A DNA stretch of 64,000 bases from Climacteris rufus (lineage: Eukaryota > Chordata > Aves > Passeriformes > Climacteridae): the NCBI GenBank assembly GCA_013398175.1, contig VZRZ01004834.1, positions 618,993 to 682,992 on the forward strand. Reading direction: 5' to 3'. A program made the translations under genes and the position numbers. The notes under the pieces were generated by a model that was not told the origin of the DNA, made no database searches, and saw nothing but the letters and a program-made list of their open reading frames with translations. Each line of letters opens with the position of its first letter. The first letter of the stretch is position 1. Below are positions 26,385 through 40,501 of the stretch, piece after piece.

Positions 26385-26616
26385 GTAAAATACACTTCTG
26401 TTTGTATAGACCTCTTCTTCCTTCTGTACCAGTACCCTGCTTGTCTTCCCTTTTTATTCCCTTTGCTTGCTTATTGCCTATGCTTTCTGCAGCTTGTTTT
26501 GTTTGTTTTTTGCTTTCAGTCATCACGCTTTCATATTTAATCAAGTTTCACTCTCAGCTTCAGTGAGCTTGTTCTGCATACCAAATGAGACAGCACACCA
26601 ACTTGACTCATTAATA

Positions 26617-26622
26617 TGCATG
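26617..26622 (+). promoter_or_regulatory. TGCATG downstream of the acidic exon
   Basis: An exact hexamer, within the palindromic TGCATGCA context, 233 bp beyond the cassette donor. Downstream UGCAUG is the classical position for RBFOX-enhanced exon inclusion in neurons. Function is inferred from position only. Confidence 0.4.
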
Positions 26623-26890
26623 CAACTGCAGCATATTATTTTTTAAATTAGTTTAGACTAAAGTTTGAGTTTGACTATAAAAACCAGTAGAAATTGTAAG
26701 CTTCTTTGTTATATTACCTACTTGAATTATCATTTCATGGAAAAATCTTTTGTTGAGTGAAAAGGCAGCAATATGACAATTATCTTTACTTCTATTTATG
26801 GCCATAATAAAGAAGAAAATTTGGACTTTTTTTAATCCTCTCTGTGTTGCATACTGATTGACAATCAATGTGGATAAAGCAGAGTCTTCC

Positions 26891-26935
26891 TTTTTTTTGT
26901 TGTTTTTTTGTTTGTTTGTTTGTTGGTTTCATGTT
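26891..26935 (+). repeat. T-rich (GTTT)n low-complexity tract
   Basis: Two T-runs are followed by four GTTT units and GTTGG. This is simple sequence with no coding value. Confidence 0.85.
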
Positions 26936-29900
26936 CATAGCTGTCAAGTATTGCTGCATTGTGGAGAGATCATGCATATTACAGCACAACTGGCTCTGGT
27001 TTTATGAGATAATATTCTAGAATTATACATTTTGCCACAAATACTTAAAACCATATAAATTTCTGCCATTTTGTATTGCAAAATCCATGTATGCTGCACT
27101 GAAAGAAACACGATATTCCTTCTTTCTTCATTATCAAAAAATGGGTTTCAGATTTGATGAATACTCTTGAGCCTGTTCTGACTCACGCAAGAATGGCAGA
27201 AAATCTCACAAAAATATATTTTCTTTTAGCCTGACAATTCTGCACTACCTCTAGATGACTTATGCCTGTAAAATTGTGCTCGTATACACTAGGGTAAGCA
27301 CAGAGCATTCTGTGGGAATCCACTTTCTGTTCTTGCTACAAACTTGCATGTGTACATTCCTGTACATGCTCACACACATAACATACCGAAAACAAAGGGG
27401 ATGCAAAGAGAGAATCAAAATGCCTAGTGTATAGTCTCAGGTGATATGGCTTTTATATATGGTGCCATCATTCCTTCCCTCATGTTCATGCATTTTAGAA
27501 TTTAACAAAAACACGTGTTTAGAAACAGCTATCTTCAAGAGTGCCTTGACATACATGTCCAGGGACCTGCTGTGTGGTAGAGGTGATTTAAAAGGTGATT
27601 TAAAGGCCTCTTTCTGTCCCAGTTCCCACTAATTTCCCAGTTCAATGGATCTGAAAGTCCTGCCCTTCAAAAGCATGACTCTGTTCCTGGTTTCTAGATT
27701 TCACTCAAGTTAGTCTTTAGCCAATATGCTGTCCCTCACAGATAGTAAAGTCCTCTTTGAGAGACAACTCCTTGTTCCCTGTGCCAGCTTGTTCCTCTGG
27801 TTTTTAGCTGTTCTCTGCCTTCAGTCAGACTCTCTACTTGATAAAGAAACAAGATGTTATTAAGTGACTGTTGTGCAATGACTTTCACTTGTGTTAGATT
27901 TTGGCTACATGTTAATCAGTCTCAAATGTTATTTGCCCACCTTGCACATTTTGACCACTCTTAGTAAGCAAGTTGTGAATAACAGAAAAGTTAATATTCA
28001 CCTTCCTTTCCCTTGGTAGAGCCAGTACTCGTATTTTAGTATTGTCTGAACATTTTTCTAGGGTAAGAACCAAACAGAAAAGACAGGTTGATTCCTGGAT
28101 AGAGACAGGTATAGGCATGTATACACATTTATATACACACATAGTTGTGTGTCATTAATATTAACAGAAATATCATGACTTGTGTATTCACTGGCCAAGC
28201 CTGAAGGCAGGATCAATTGTCAGTGTTTTTCCAAATCCAGTGTCTTCTCCTTGTTTCTCTGTAAATATATAAAATGCCTTATACTTAGTAATTTATAAGT
28301 TAATGACTTCAGCTTTCAAAAAATAATGTTTTCAAACACACCACCAATATTAAAATAAAACATATCAATTAAACATGTCAATAGATATTTGAGCAGCCCA
28401 GCAGAACAAAGGCAACCAGTTCTTCCATGATAGAATAGTAGTAAATTATCATCTAGTTCTTGAGCTCTTGTGCATCAAGAACAGCTATATTGCAGATGGG
28501 AATTTTCAATATATATTTTTACTTCAGAGGTGCATCTTTAATTGAACAGTGCCCTTTCCTCTGGGCACTCTGGGATTCAAGGGCTGCTTATAATCACTCC
28601 ATCATCAAAAATTACCTCATTAATAATATCTCATACTTCTTGATGTTACTGTGTTTATATACTTTATGAGTAATGGTAATAGTCACACTAAGGTCTTCAG
28701 TCTGCTGAGCTAATGGGTGGGTTGAAATGACCGTGAACATAGACATCCATCATGAATTCATCACATGCCTATTTTAAAGAGTACCTTGGCACAATAAACT
28801 GCATTAGCTTTAGGAGCACTGGAACATATTAAATCAATATTTTTTGGCAGAAATAGTTGCATCATCAGATTTTGCCTTCATTAAACCTTGTAAAACTAAA
28901 CTTTGGCATATGGTTGACCTATAGGGAAATCATAACTGTGTTCTTTTTTGGCAATACATGTTAGCAAACAGCCAGGGTGGCTCCAGCTTTGTAGTTCAGT
29001 TTCATTATGTACAGTTCACTGAAATTATTTCTTAATTCCATCTGCCTAAGAATCTCAAGGCCCAAAAAAAAATCTTAGATCTAATCTTTGAGCATTAATA
29101 CTTTTTATTGCAGGTAATCTGTTTAAGACTGCTCTAAATCTTATCCTTCCTTAACATTTTTCTAAATATCAATCCTAAGCATTAATTCTGATGGTCACAA
29201 TAGTTTTGTTTTATCTTATGAATACACAGCAAGTGTAATCACAGAGCAGGATTTCACTGTTGAAATACAGTAGAAAAACACAACCTCTGTTCCAAGCACA
29301 CAGAGTCTAAAGAATGAAATTACATAGGAGTCCAGACAGGGAAGCATAGAAGAACAAAGAGATGTTCCACATGATAGGAGATAGTTACAACATTGTGTTG
29401 GTGACATCTTGACAACAGAGAATGCTAAGAGGAGATCTGAGGAAAGAAAATAAAATAGCTTTGTCAGTGTTTCTGGAGAGCTCTTTTCAAGCATTCAAGA
29501 CAATGACAACAAAACATGAGGTGCTTGCTAAAAATATATCAAGTGGATGATGGGGCAAATCTGATGAGCAGCAGGAGTTGATCTTTCAGTCTTGAATGAG
29601 AGAAATTAAATATGATAAGAAACAAATGTTAAAATACTAGGAAATAATGATGAATTGTGTACAACTGTGTAAAAGAGAGTATAAATTACTGATGTGTGGA
29701 GAAAGACGAGACAGCCAAATAGAAAGGCTATGAAACTAATCTTTTCTCTAGTATCCTGGAAGGAATTATTGGGTAAATTTCCAGGGCTGGAGAAAAGCAC
29801 TGCAGTATTTGTCATTTGAAATTGTGAGAGAGTGGACAGAGCAATTATCTGTGTGGGTAGACAGAGAGGTCAGAGATGTGAAATAAAAAGCATGTGCAAG

Positions 29901-30731
29901 TCACAAAGTTTTGCTATGTATTGGAAGGAATCAGTGACATCCCATGTGAAGAAAGGAAGTGAATTCTAATAGACAGTAGAAGAAATAAAGCTGATTAAGT
30001 AGGAAGATGACACAACCAAGAAAGGAAAATTTGTAGTGGAAAAAGTCAGCTGGGATGTAATTTTGCAGAGCACTTGATTCAAGAAACACGATGCAGGACA
30101 TAATTTTAAGTAATGTCTTTCTTCAGATACAAAACCTTTTCTCTTCCTAATGGTTCTTCATGCTTTTTGTGTCCATTCCTTTGTTAAGTATAAAGATTCA
30201 TTTCAAATTCACTTTCCAATTTTAGTTCTGGTTCATTCAGTACAAAAAAAAAAAAAATTAGAGAATATTTGTAGGTTTTAAAACTGACTCCTGATGAGTA
30301 TGGGGCCTTAGTTTTGCATTAAATTGTAATTTTAGTATTTCAGGTTTTATGAGCCTTCCACTGTGACTGCAGCTATTAACAGTTAGATGCAGTATTTTGT
30401 AAAGCTGGCAGAAAAAGCATGTCAATTCAGTCTGTGCAACTCCTTCACAGTGATGGACACCAGTAATGTTTTTGAAAATCTGTATTCTGGTAAAAAAAAT
30501 ATTTAAAAACTGTACAAAAGATAACAAACACCAAGAATCCATTTTCAGCATGTGTGTTTGGTTTCTAAAAGCTATTTCAAAAGTATTTCAATGATTGCTT
30601 CAACTTCACTACTGGATGAAAGAAGTTAATTGTTTGGAAGAGAAGACAGTAGCCTGGAACTCTTTCCTCACTACATGATCAGTCTTTCAGCAAAATTACA
30701 GTACAGGCAGTCTGTGCTTCCAATAGCTATG

Positions 30732-30779
<48 letters not shown>
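30732..30779. repeat. (GATA)12 microsatellite
   Basis: Twelve uninterrupted GATA units. Perfect arrays of this length are normally polymorphic. On the minus strand it lies in an open frame coding repeated Ile-Tyr-Leu-Ser, which has no significance. Confidence 0.98.
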
Positions 30780-30780
<1 letters not shown>

Positions 30781-32064
30781 GGTTCACCCAGTGTTGTTTC
30801 TGCCATGGAAGGAGAGAGAATTTGGGTCCAGTTATGTCAGTGTTCATGCAGATTTTCAGGGAAAACCTGCCAACATGCAGTTTCCTGCAGCTCTCAAGAG
30901 AAGATGTTGGCCTAACAATTTTTTCACCGTTACAACAAAATGACCTTGCCATTCCTGGGCTGAGAACAGCAGGCTGCAGCTCAGTGCTTACTGGCTCTTT
31001 TCAGCTGCAAAACTTTTCATTGTCCGGGCAATTGGGGCAGCTGTGATGCTCTGGGTCCTTGAACAGAAAGCAGCAACAATATTTTGTGTCTAACATAACT
31101 CTGCTGCATACTTATGACTAGATAAGCAGAGCTGCTTACATATTGCCAGTCTATGTCTTCAAAATCAAAGGACCTAAAAGAAAGGTTTTTTCAGTAAGAT
31201 TTTGTTAATATTATTGAGCTGGTAGAGTCTGTTAGGAGTTTATGACAAATTCTTGCACGTTTGAAGCATAGATTCAAAAGTCACTACTTTTTTATGTAAG
31301 ATTTTTAACTTTAGTATTCTACAGCAAGGCAAATCTTCAAAAGCTATAAATTAATATAGTTACTGGGTCTATACCAACACACATGGACTAGAATTTGGTC
31401 ATTTGTTTATTTAAATTTCCATAGATGTCATGCAGAAGAAAATTATCTGTAACTTCTGGAAAAATATTATGGAAAAGTATGCAAAAGATCAATGGTTCCT
31501 AAAGGAATTATACAAATAAATATATTTGTTGTGAAATCTGTACTGAGAGTAGCATACAAATAATTTAAGAAATCTAGCAAAGACACTTGTTACTAAGTTA
31601 TTTGTCACCATCTATCTAACCTTGGAGACCTGTTTTTTCCTGTTACTTTGAAATGCAATAGATATATAGGCTCCTTTACAGCTAGTAAACTCATTTTGAT
31701 CCACTGGGGTATAATAAATTAATGAATTTGGAAGTACACATTATTAACAGGTGAACAGTAAAAATACCTCCTTTGAAATAGTCTGCAGCTTTGATATACA
31801 GTGCCTAATAGGTTACTCAGACATTTTTTCTCAGACAGTAATGCGATATCAAGGCTGATTCCTCTCCATGACATTGAGGCTGCACTTTAATCTCTGTTGA
31901 GCCAGCTCTGACCTGTGATCCATAAAGCACTGATGAACTCCTCTTACTAAAGTTTGTTTAAAAACAGTGCATCAATAGTTAAAACAAAATGACAAGAGAT
32001 GCAGGGGAAAAGCCCTGCAGTCATGCAGGGAAGTAGGAATGAAGGAAAAAAAATTAAAATGAGG

Positions 32065-32107
32065 CTTTAAAGCAAATATAAACACTTTAAAGCAAATATA
32101 AACACTT
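32065..32107. repeat. 20-bp tandem duplication
   Basis: The 20-mer starting CTTTAAAGCAAATATAAACA occurs at 32065-32084 and 32085-32104 without mismatch and is followed by CTT, the start of a third unit. A recent slippage or local duplication. Confidence 0.95.
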
Positions 32108-33806
32108 GTAAGTGTGTTGAAAAAAGATTCATTTTCTGAAAATATTTGAAATTAGATTGAAACATAAGTTCTTCAATAGACAGTCTTTTTAAACTTTATT
32201 TGTACAGGGTTGAGCACAACAGGTCTGTGGACTAGAATGGTAACAGCAACAACTAAAAGTGGGGTAGAAATCTATTAAAAAAAGGGGTTGAATATTGAAG
32301 CTCATAAGGCTCTTCTTTTCTGGATATTATGATTTTGTGCTTTTGTCTTAGTTATGTATGTTTTCACTCTTTTTACCTGAGTATTATTTTATTAAAAGAG
32401 TGACAAAATTCTATAAAATTAATATATATTCCTCTAAATTTACTTTATTAAAAAGAATCAGTAAGCTTATCACTTAGCTTTCTAAGAAACAAGCATAAAC
32501 TCCTTCATGTTACTTCTTAGAAGTATTTCTAAAATCTAGTTACTGGGTTTGTGCCATTGCCTATAAAACACACTGCCAGACCCATCTGGCAAGTCTTGTA
32601 TTTTAATTAAGGATCAGGACCCCAGTGCTGGTCTTATTATTGTGTGCTTAATAGCTACGGAAAGATGATGCTCCCGTGGTTTGCCATTGCCCATATATCT
32701 GATTTTAATGTCTTTTGACCAAGCATCTGAACATTTTCAGTAATTTCACTGTACCTTTGTGGTGTTCGTATTTCTGTTAAAGTCTGTAAGGTGCTACCTA
32801 AACAAGCTGGGAGATGTGTCATCAGGTAGCCCGTAGCAGGAAATAAAATTTCCTTAGAAATACCACAGGGAACCCATCTCTTCCCAGATGGTAACCATAA
32901 CATAAACATTCCTAGAGAGGCCCAAGTAAACAAGAGGAGAGTTGCTCCAAGCTTGCCTAGTGTGCAAAGTGCACATTGCCTCAGCAGGGAGATCTGGTCA
33001 TAGACCTGCCTTGCCTAGCTCAGAAAAACAAAGTTTGCAGGCTTGTGTTGAGAAAGATGTGAGACAGCTTTCCTCACAAGGTTTTCTTTTTTATGATGGT
33101 CTTAAGTTTTTTGTATGCTTTTATAATTTCCCCCAGAGACCAAAAGTGACTCAAAGTCATTTTGTCAAAGTGACAGAAGTCAGACAGGCAAGATCATGAT
33201 GTCCCAGATAATGTCTCTTTGGTTGAAGTAATTATGGCTTCATATCTCTTGCTTGTGTCCATTTAGTTCTCAGTCCCAGAAGATCAATTCAGAGAGATGC
33301 TGTGAGTTTGGGAGACATTAGCAGTGCCTATTCTGACCCTGATTTTCAGAGTCCTCAAGCAACCCGAATTTACAAGGAATGAAGGAAATGTTAGAACTAT
33401 TTTATTCTTTAGACAGCCGCTGCCACATACGTGCACATAAGCATTAAAATGAGCCTGAGCTCATATTTTGTGTGGTACTAATCAAAGCAATACAGCCTCT
33501 TATGAGTGAAGTATAGCTGCAGCTACAGTGAGATCCATATTGCTTACAGCAATTTATTCAAGTAAAGCTCTTTCAGGTCATCTGGCTCTTCCATTTGTAT
33601 TATGTGATATTTCCCTTAATGTAATATCAGTAGTGCATCCTGTCCAGTTCCTGCATGTCTATCTTCCAAAGTTTTCTAAGTGTCAATGAGTTTTCTAAAT
33701 AAGTAAATCTCCCTTACAGCAATTTCAGTTTAGCAAGATGATAAATCATGGTACTTTTTACCCTCAGGAAAAACATGTTGTCTCTTACCTCTGTATATTT
33801 TTGAGC

Positions 33807-33829
33807 ATTTCAGACTTCAAGTCTGAAAT
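33807..33829. repeat. Inverted repeat, 11-bp arms around one base
   Basis: ATTTCAGACTT is followed by a single C and then its exact reverse complement AAGTCTGAAAT. It would form a cruciform or a hairpin with almost no loop. Its role is unknown and chance is possible. Confidence 0.8.
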
Positions 33830-36800
33830 TTTTCTCCCTCTCCTGACTTGATTTTACATTATTTCTCTGGTGATTTTAGGTCTGGGACACATACTGGATT
33901 TAACGTCTGGTTTAGCAATTCACTGCTTGCTTTTCATTTCATAGAGCTCTATGCAGCCCTTCAAGGAACAACACTGAGCAGCACTAAGCAAGTTTGCAGT
34001 GTAGATTTTGACTTAGCAGTGTTAGTACAGAAAAATGGCCCCTATCCCCCTATCCTCCATCCCTGTTGGAAGACTGTAATTCAACAACATGTTGAAACAA
34101 GCACACAACATTTAACTTTCAGATAAAGTACATGCAAGGTGCATTTCTGCAAGAGACACTCTCAATTAAATCAGGTTGCTCATGATCAGTTTTAATTTGG
34201 CAAGCTAGTTGTTATCCAGCTTTTACAAACACAACAGCTTCTTTGCCAGGTTGGGTTGAAGAGGATGCTTTCTAAACTCAAAGAATCTGGATGTTCAAAA
34301 CTCATTTGGTCTTTGAATGCAGTGTACTTTCTTTATTGCCAAGCCCTCAGAGCTCGTATGGACATTTTATTACCATGAATATGACAGCTGACTAATGCAA
34401 GACTTCTAGACCTCAACTAATTTTCTTGTTTGACTTCTTTTGCATCCTCATAAAGTAAATAACTGGTTTAGTTCACTCTATCAAAGAAAGGGATTTCATC
34501 AAAGATTCAGTACTGTTTGCAGGGTAATAAAACTTTTCTGTAACTTTGCAAAGGAAAACCTGAAAATTTATCAATACTAGATGAGAGTTAATATAATCTT
34601 CATTATAACTTGTTTAAATTAACAAAATTTTGTCAACTGCATTGCTATTTAAAAAATAGCCAATTATTCTATCAGAGATTGTGAAAACTTTTATCAAAAA
34701 TATCTGAAGCTCTGTGTATAATTCAACTACAAGTGTTTGGAAACTGCTGGCTGTTACAGCATTTTTTTGCATCACTCGTTGTGGGAATGTTTGGTAAATG
34801 ATCTAATGGTCTGACTCCAAACGATTTTGAAATTTTTCCTGTTTGAAAAGAAATATGCTAGAGATGTCATGGAAGAAGTTATACATCTATTAATTTATAA
34901 TATTAAAGCAGTGTGGACAGCTTTATATCTACCAGAGAGTGGGAGATCCAGCTCAAGTCAACCTATGTACTGTAGCAGGTGAGGTATTCCTGATTTGCAA
35001 TGCAAGAGATCTTTGTAAAAAAAAATTAATATAAAAATATTGCTACTCATGTCTTGAGATGTGGCCACAAGTTTTCTTTGAATAGTAATAAGCATAAAAA
35101 AATAGATTATAAACACTGCTCTATTCCCCCCCCAATTTTCTTGTTATAATTTCAATAAAATATACCTAATAATTAAGTCAGCCTAGTAGCTGTTAGAGAT
35201 TTATATCACCAGTAAGTTAATAGAATAATTTTTGACCAAGAGGGTCTCCAGAGACTAAGTCATTATAATTTTGAACCTGCAGTGTGCCTCTTTGATGTGA
35301 ATTGGCAGATGAGTATGTGCATTGGCCGGAAGCATTGTTCCCATGGAAATGGTATTTCCTACATCACAGCTGTCCCCATAATGCTGTTTTTGTTAAATTT
35401 CTTCAGTAAATTAATGAAATAAGAGCCTCTCTGATTGAGTTAAAAGGTATATTAAGAATGGCATTAAAATTCATCTCCTGCTTGCAAAAACTGTAAACAA
35501 AGTCTTCAGTGAGTCTTCCAGTCTCACAGACATGTATCAGAAAATATATATTACAACAATTGAAAAATTGTTAAAAGCCTTTCCCTAAGACATCACAGCC
35601 CACAGCTGTACTACACACTTGGCAATGTGGATTTTCACTATTACGGATGCCTTATTTTCATTAGGAACTGTTGCCAGAGAACTAAGCTGGAAAACAGTAA
35701 TGTTAATTTAGCTTTGACTTTGAAATAAAGAAATAAAGAAACCTCCAGGGTCTGCCAAATGACTTAAGTGTAATCTGATTCTCTGAATACATATGCTTAT
35801 GGCAGAGCAATGGGATCACAAGTTTTCATTTCCAGTACTGCTGTAAAGATGACTGCAAAAATACAATCAGAATCCTCAAGAAGCCTACCAACAATATACA
35901 GTACAATGGATTGTATTTATATCTTCTCCTTCATATTTAAAAGTATTAATAACATTGTAGATTGGAAAAATGTCTGTGCTTCACAATCCTGGTTTTAATA
36001 AAGTGTATTCATTGATAAGGGAAAAAAACCACCAAGTTTTTCATATCAATTTTAGTCTAGCAGACATTGAAACAATATCTATTACATCTTTACTAAGTAT
36101 TTGTAGAATAAGTGATATTCTTTATAATTTGTTAGTGATTACGAAGTCACCAGGTATTTGGATTCTGTACTGTTCCCTGTGTTGCTTTCTGCCATAGACT
36201 GGTGTGATTCAGGACCAGGGTCTGATTTAAAAACCAGTTTTTTATATCTTTAGCGGTACATTACTATTGCAGAACTTGCCAGTGTAGTGAAGAGGGAAGA
36301 GAAACTAAGTTGCAGAGTTGAAGTTTCTGTTATTGGGACTTATTTTGAGCTGGCAGATGGATTTTGATGCTATTTAACAAGCAGGGGAAAGAGAAGTGTT
36401 CACCTTACAAGAGTCTAATTATACTTTTGATAAGGACAGAAAAACGAGATGGTGGCAAAAGAGGTGTGAAAGGATATGTTCTGTGTTTTTTGAATGACCA
36501 TGATGCCCAAAGATTTGGGTTTGGGCCTCTTTGTGGTTTGTATTTCTTGTCTACAGAAAAAAAACAAAGTCAGTGGATTTTCCTAGTTAAGCCTTTCTCA
36601 TTGCTGCCTGTTGCCTTGCTTCTTGATTGTAGAGAAAGAATGGGCAATACTGCCCCATGCAACACTACAGAATGCTTGCAAAAGATAATGAGCTTCTTTA
36701 ACCTGTGTGACTTCATAATTGCTTGTTGTAGCAGTAACAGCTTTCAGTGGAGTAATTGTCTTTAGTTCCTTCATCCCCATTCTGGTTAGTTTGCCACATA

Positions 36801-36853
36801 TTGTAAATCTCAAAAGGCATGGTAAAGCATGAGGACTCCCAGGTGTCAGTATA

Positions 36854-36912
36854 GGTTTTTTAGTTTGTGTTTTGTTGGTTTTTTTGTTGTTGTTTTGTTT
36901 TGTTTTGTTTTC
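36854..36912 (+). repeat. (GTTTT)n-like T-rich tract
   Basis: A run of GTTTT and GTT units with T-stretches. On the minus strand it reads as (CAAAA)n, which could be the tail of a degraded retroposon, but no body is recognisable next to it. Confidence 0.75.
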
Positions 36913-38422
36913 TGCCCTAATCAAAGGGTTACTGATGAAATTTGGCACTTACTGTACTAGTCATCCAGTTTTTAGAAAAGATTTCTGTTTCTATAGACAA
37001 GAATCTGACCCAGATGCCTTCTAACTCTGCAACTAATTCAAAAACAGCAGCCAAAGATTGCAGGTTTTTCCTTATGGCAACAGGACAAGAATTTCTGTTT
37101 GGTACATATGTTCCAATGAGGATTTATTGTGTCTGCACCTGTTTAATGGAAAATATAGTAGCCAAAAATATTACCCATTACTTATAAAATTAGTATTTTC
37201 TTGTAAGATTATTATACACTTTCAAGTCCATCAGAAAGTGAGAGAAATTGGATGAAGTTTCTGACTTGTTTTTTTACTATCTAACATCCAAAAATATTGA
37301 CTAAGTCAAGTTTTTATCTGCAACCTCTTTAGGACCTAGAGTATTTTCCCACAAGTGCAGTCAATCTTACCCAGTGCAAGAGTTACAAGCCATATACTGT
37401 TGCATATAAAGTGGCTTCAAATCAGTTTCTCTGCCTTTAGCACAGGATTTTTTTTGCACTGTGAAATGTTACCTCTCCTTAATTGAAATCTCACAAACAA
37501 CTTATTTCCTTCTTGGTCAGACATCAAGGGAATGGTTTGCCTAAAGTGAGAGATACCAAGACTAAATCAAAGATTTTCTTGTGAGACCTATTTCTCTGCT
37601 TCTCTTCTATGAGGATTTCCTTAGGCACTTTATGGTATTCCCTTCTAATAGTGCAACAACTCCAGAAAGGATTGCTTTCCAAGTAGCCAGTTCCAGTCAT
37701 TGTTTAGGGGAAGTTTCTATGCCAATGTTTTCTAATCTGTCTGTAATTCAATACAAATATTGACAAACTGGGGAGAAAAACCAGATCATTTCTCTTATCT
37801 GCTGTAGGAGGAGCCTGGAAAACTTTGCAAACACATTTTTTTCAGAGAGTAATTGCACTCTCTGTTTTGAAAACAGGTGAGTCTCTGCAAAGAGATAGTG
37901 AGATTAATGGCTTTAAGAAATCCAGAAACTGAACGTGGCATTTTCAGAAGGCTGTGATTGAATAACAGTTTTGTATTTTTTTACTGTTTTGCTTTAAAAG
38001 CATTCAGAAAAAGCTTTTTGGCCAGAATTGGCCTGTTGAATATCATAATTTGAAAATAATCTGAGATTTCTAGTCTCATGAAGGAATTTAAGGTTAAGTC
38101 TAGACCAGTAAGCAAGAGAGGGCCAGGACATAGTCTTGGTCATCCATGTTGTTTAAACATCTTGCATTCTCTTTGGCATAGCTTTGTGCTGGAGACACTG
38201 ATAAGGTGCCCCTGATTCAGATCAGAGACAATTCAGGAGATAGCATAGGTCAGGATCAGTTTCCTCTAGGCAGGATGCCTAAGAAAACACTGTTTTGGGA
38301 GGGATGTAAGCTGGCTGTATATATATAGGCTGTCAAGGTCAGAGAACAGACCTGACTCATTTGACTAACTGCTATAGATGAGCACTGGACTCTTCATTGG
38401 CTACAAAGACCATATTAAATTT

Positions 38423-39340
38423 CACAGAATCATAGAATCCCCTGAGTTGAAAGGGATCTGCAAGGATCATCCAAGTCCAACTCCTGGCCCTGCACAGGAC
38501 AGCTCCAAAAATCACACCATGTGCCTGAGAGCATTGTCCAAACACTTCTTGAACTCTGCCAGGCTTGGTACTGTGACCACATCCTTGTCGAACCTGTTCC
38601 AGTGCCCAATCACACTCTGAGTGAAGCATCTTTTTCTAAAATCCAACCTAAACCTCCCCTGACACAATTTAAGGCCATTCCCTTGGGTCCTGTCACTGGT
38701 CACCACAGAGAGAGAGATCAGTGCCTGCCTCTCCTCTTCCCCTCATGAGGAAGTTGTAACTGCAATGAGGTCTCCCCTCAGTCTCCTCCAAGCTGAACAG
38801 ACCAAGTGTTCATCTGCTCTTCTTATGGCTTCCCCTCAAGGCCCTTCACCATCTTTGTTGCCCTCCTTTGGATGTTCTCTAATGGCTTAATGTCTTTCTT
38901 GTATTTGCAGTGCCCCAAACCACACACAATACTCAAGGTGAGGCTGCCCCAGTGCAGAGCAGAGCAGGACAATCCCCTCCCTTGCCTGGCTGGTGACGCT
39001 GGGCCTGATGCCCCCTAGGATACGGTTGGCTCTCCTGGCTGCCAGGACACTGCTGACTCATATTCAACTTGCCAGGGCACCCCAGGTCCCTTTTTGTGGC
39101 ACTGCTCTCCAGCCTCTCAATCCCTGGTCTGTACATATATCCCCCATCCCAGGGTGCAGAACCCAGCATTTGTCTTTGTTAAACTTCATATGGTTGGTAA
39201 TTTCCCAGATCTCTAATTTGTCAAAGTCTCTCTGCTGAGCCTCTCTGCCTTCAAGGGAGTCAGCGGCTTCTCCCAATTTAGTATCATCAGCAAACTTACG
39301 TAAAATACCTTTGATGTCATAGGTATCTGTCAGTCTGACT
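38423..39340 (-). mobile_element. CR1 LINE, about 0.9 kb, reverse orientation with RT remnants
   Basis: The plus strand opens CACAGAATCATAGAATCCCC, the reversed CR1 3' terminus, followed by the usual reversed 3'-UTR order. On the minus strand, open pieces keep CR1 reverse-transcriptase features. One (38512-38706) holds RRCFTQSVIGHWNRF and LAEFKKCLDNALR, the usual C-terminal end. Another (39064-39276) holds FDKLEIWEITNHMKFNKDKC followed by WVLHPG, the conserved post-catalytic segment. The pieces lie in frames broken by stops and the 5' part is missing, so the copy is dead. It is the longest and probably the youngest CR1 in the window. Its plus-strand open frames (80, 75 and 81 codons) are shadows. 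Confidence 0.93.
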
Positions 39341-40501
39341 CCCTCAACTGGCTAACATAGTGTATTTTTAAGAATGTTATCTAGTAGTTAGGGCTGTCAT
39401 ACTCCACCATTGGTTTTAAATTACAAATATATACAGATATCTGACTGTAATTTGTTTTCTAATGTCTTATTTTTCTCTTGCTTTTTTAAAGAACTTACTG
39501 CTTTAGCTTTGACAATGTATTCCTCTGAGATGTATCCATCTTTCCTTTTTCTTTGTTCACTGGAAAACTGAAGCATCTGACTAGATTCTTACACAGAGAC
39601 CTATCTGCCGTTCTTAGTTTCCTGAAGTGGTTTCCTGGATTTAGGGATAATACGGGAAGCAATGTTCCTTTGTGAGCTTTGCCCATCATCCTGTTCATGT
39701 TGATAATTTGGTCCTGTTAAGCCAAAGACAATAGCCTGGATGTCACCTTTACTCGGCTATTGCTGTAAGCTTGTGGGCTGCCACACAAACTGGGATTGTG
39801 TGATGATTTTGTTCTTGTTTTGGTTCTAATAATGTATTATTATGCCATTATACACATACTATTTGGACTAGGACAATTATTCCTGCTTTTATTTTATTCT
39901 TCTCATCCCCCACATCTGGCTGCATATTCTCTTTGTTGATGAAATTTTTAAGATTATTATATTATAAGACACATTTGAGAACTGTATTTTTACTGCATAT
40001 CTGTTAATTGACTCATACAATTTCATAAATTATTTAATGTCCATTTTAAAATATTGTTGAACATATTTAACTGGATGTGTGTGAAATTATGCTTGTGCAT
40101 ATGTACATGTAAAGAAAACTTCCAGTAATTTCTGTTTCCTGTTAAGGGAAAAGGTTATGATTACTCTCTAAATTTTACTCTGAGGTTAAACTTTCTGTTA
40201 CCTCAGAAAGGAACCAAACCTGACACACAACACGCAGTTTTCTGAGAATGATCCATTTGTGGCACTGTCAAAAGGCAGGCTGAGTAGAAGGATGGCTTCT
40301 AGTGGTGAGGATAGCAAGTATCTACCAAGAATAATTAGTGAATGAGGGCTTGGATGGCCAGAAATTATTCAGAGTGCTGGTGAAGAAAGACAACTCTAGG
40401 TGAACTATGAGGCACTATGAACCACTCACTACTCTCCTAGTACTTCTTTCTCAAAACTTTTTTGTGGAGAGAAGAATTAATTAAAAACAAAGGCCCTGGT
40501 A

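Noticed and set aside
36364..36765. 133-codon plus-strand open frame
   Set aside because: No splice sites in matching phase, no recognisable domain, patchy Lys/Phe/Leu-rich composition, and partly overlapped by a 116-codon frame on the other strand. Likely chance.
38378..39238. Several plus-strand open frames of 70-81 codons
   Set aside because: They are antisense shadows of a reverse-oriented CR1 copy.
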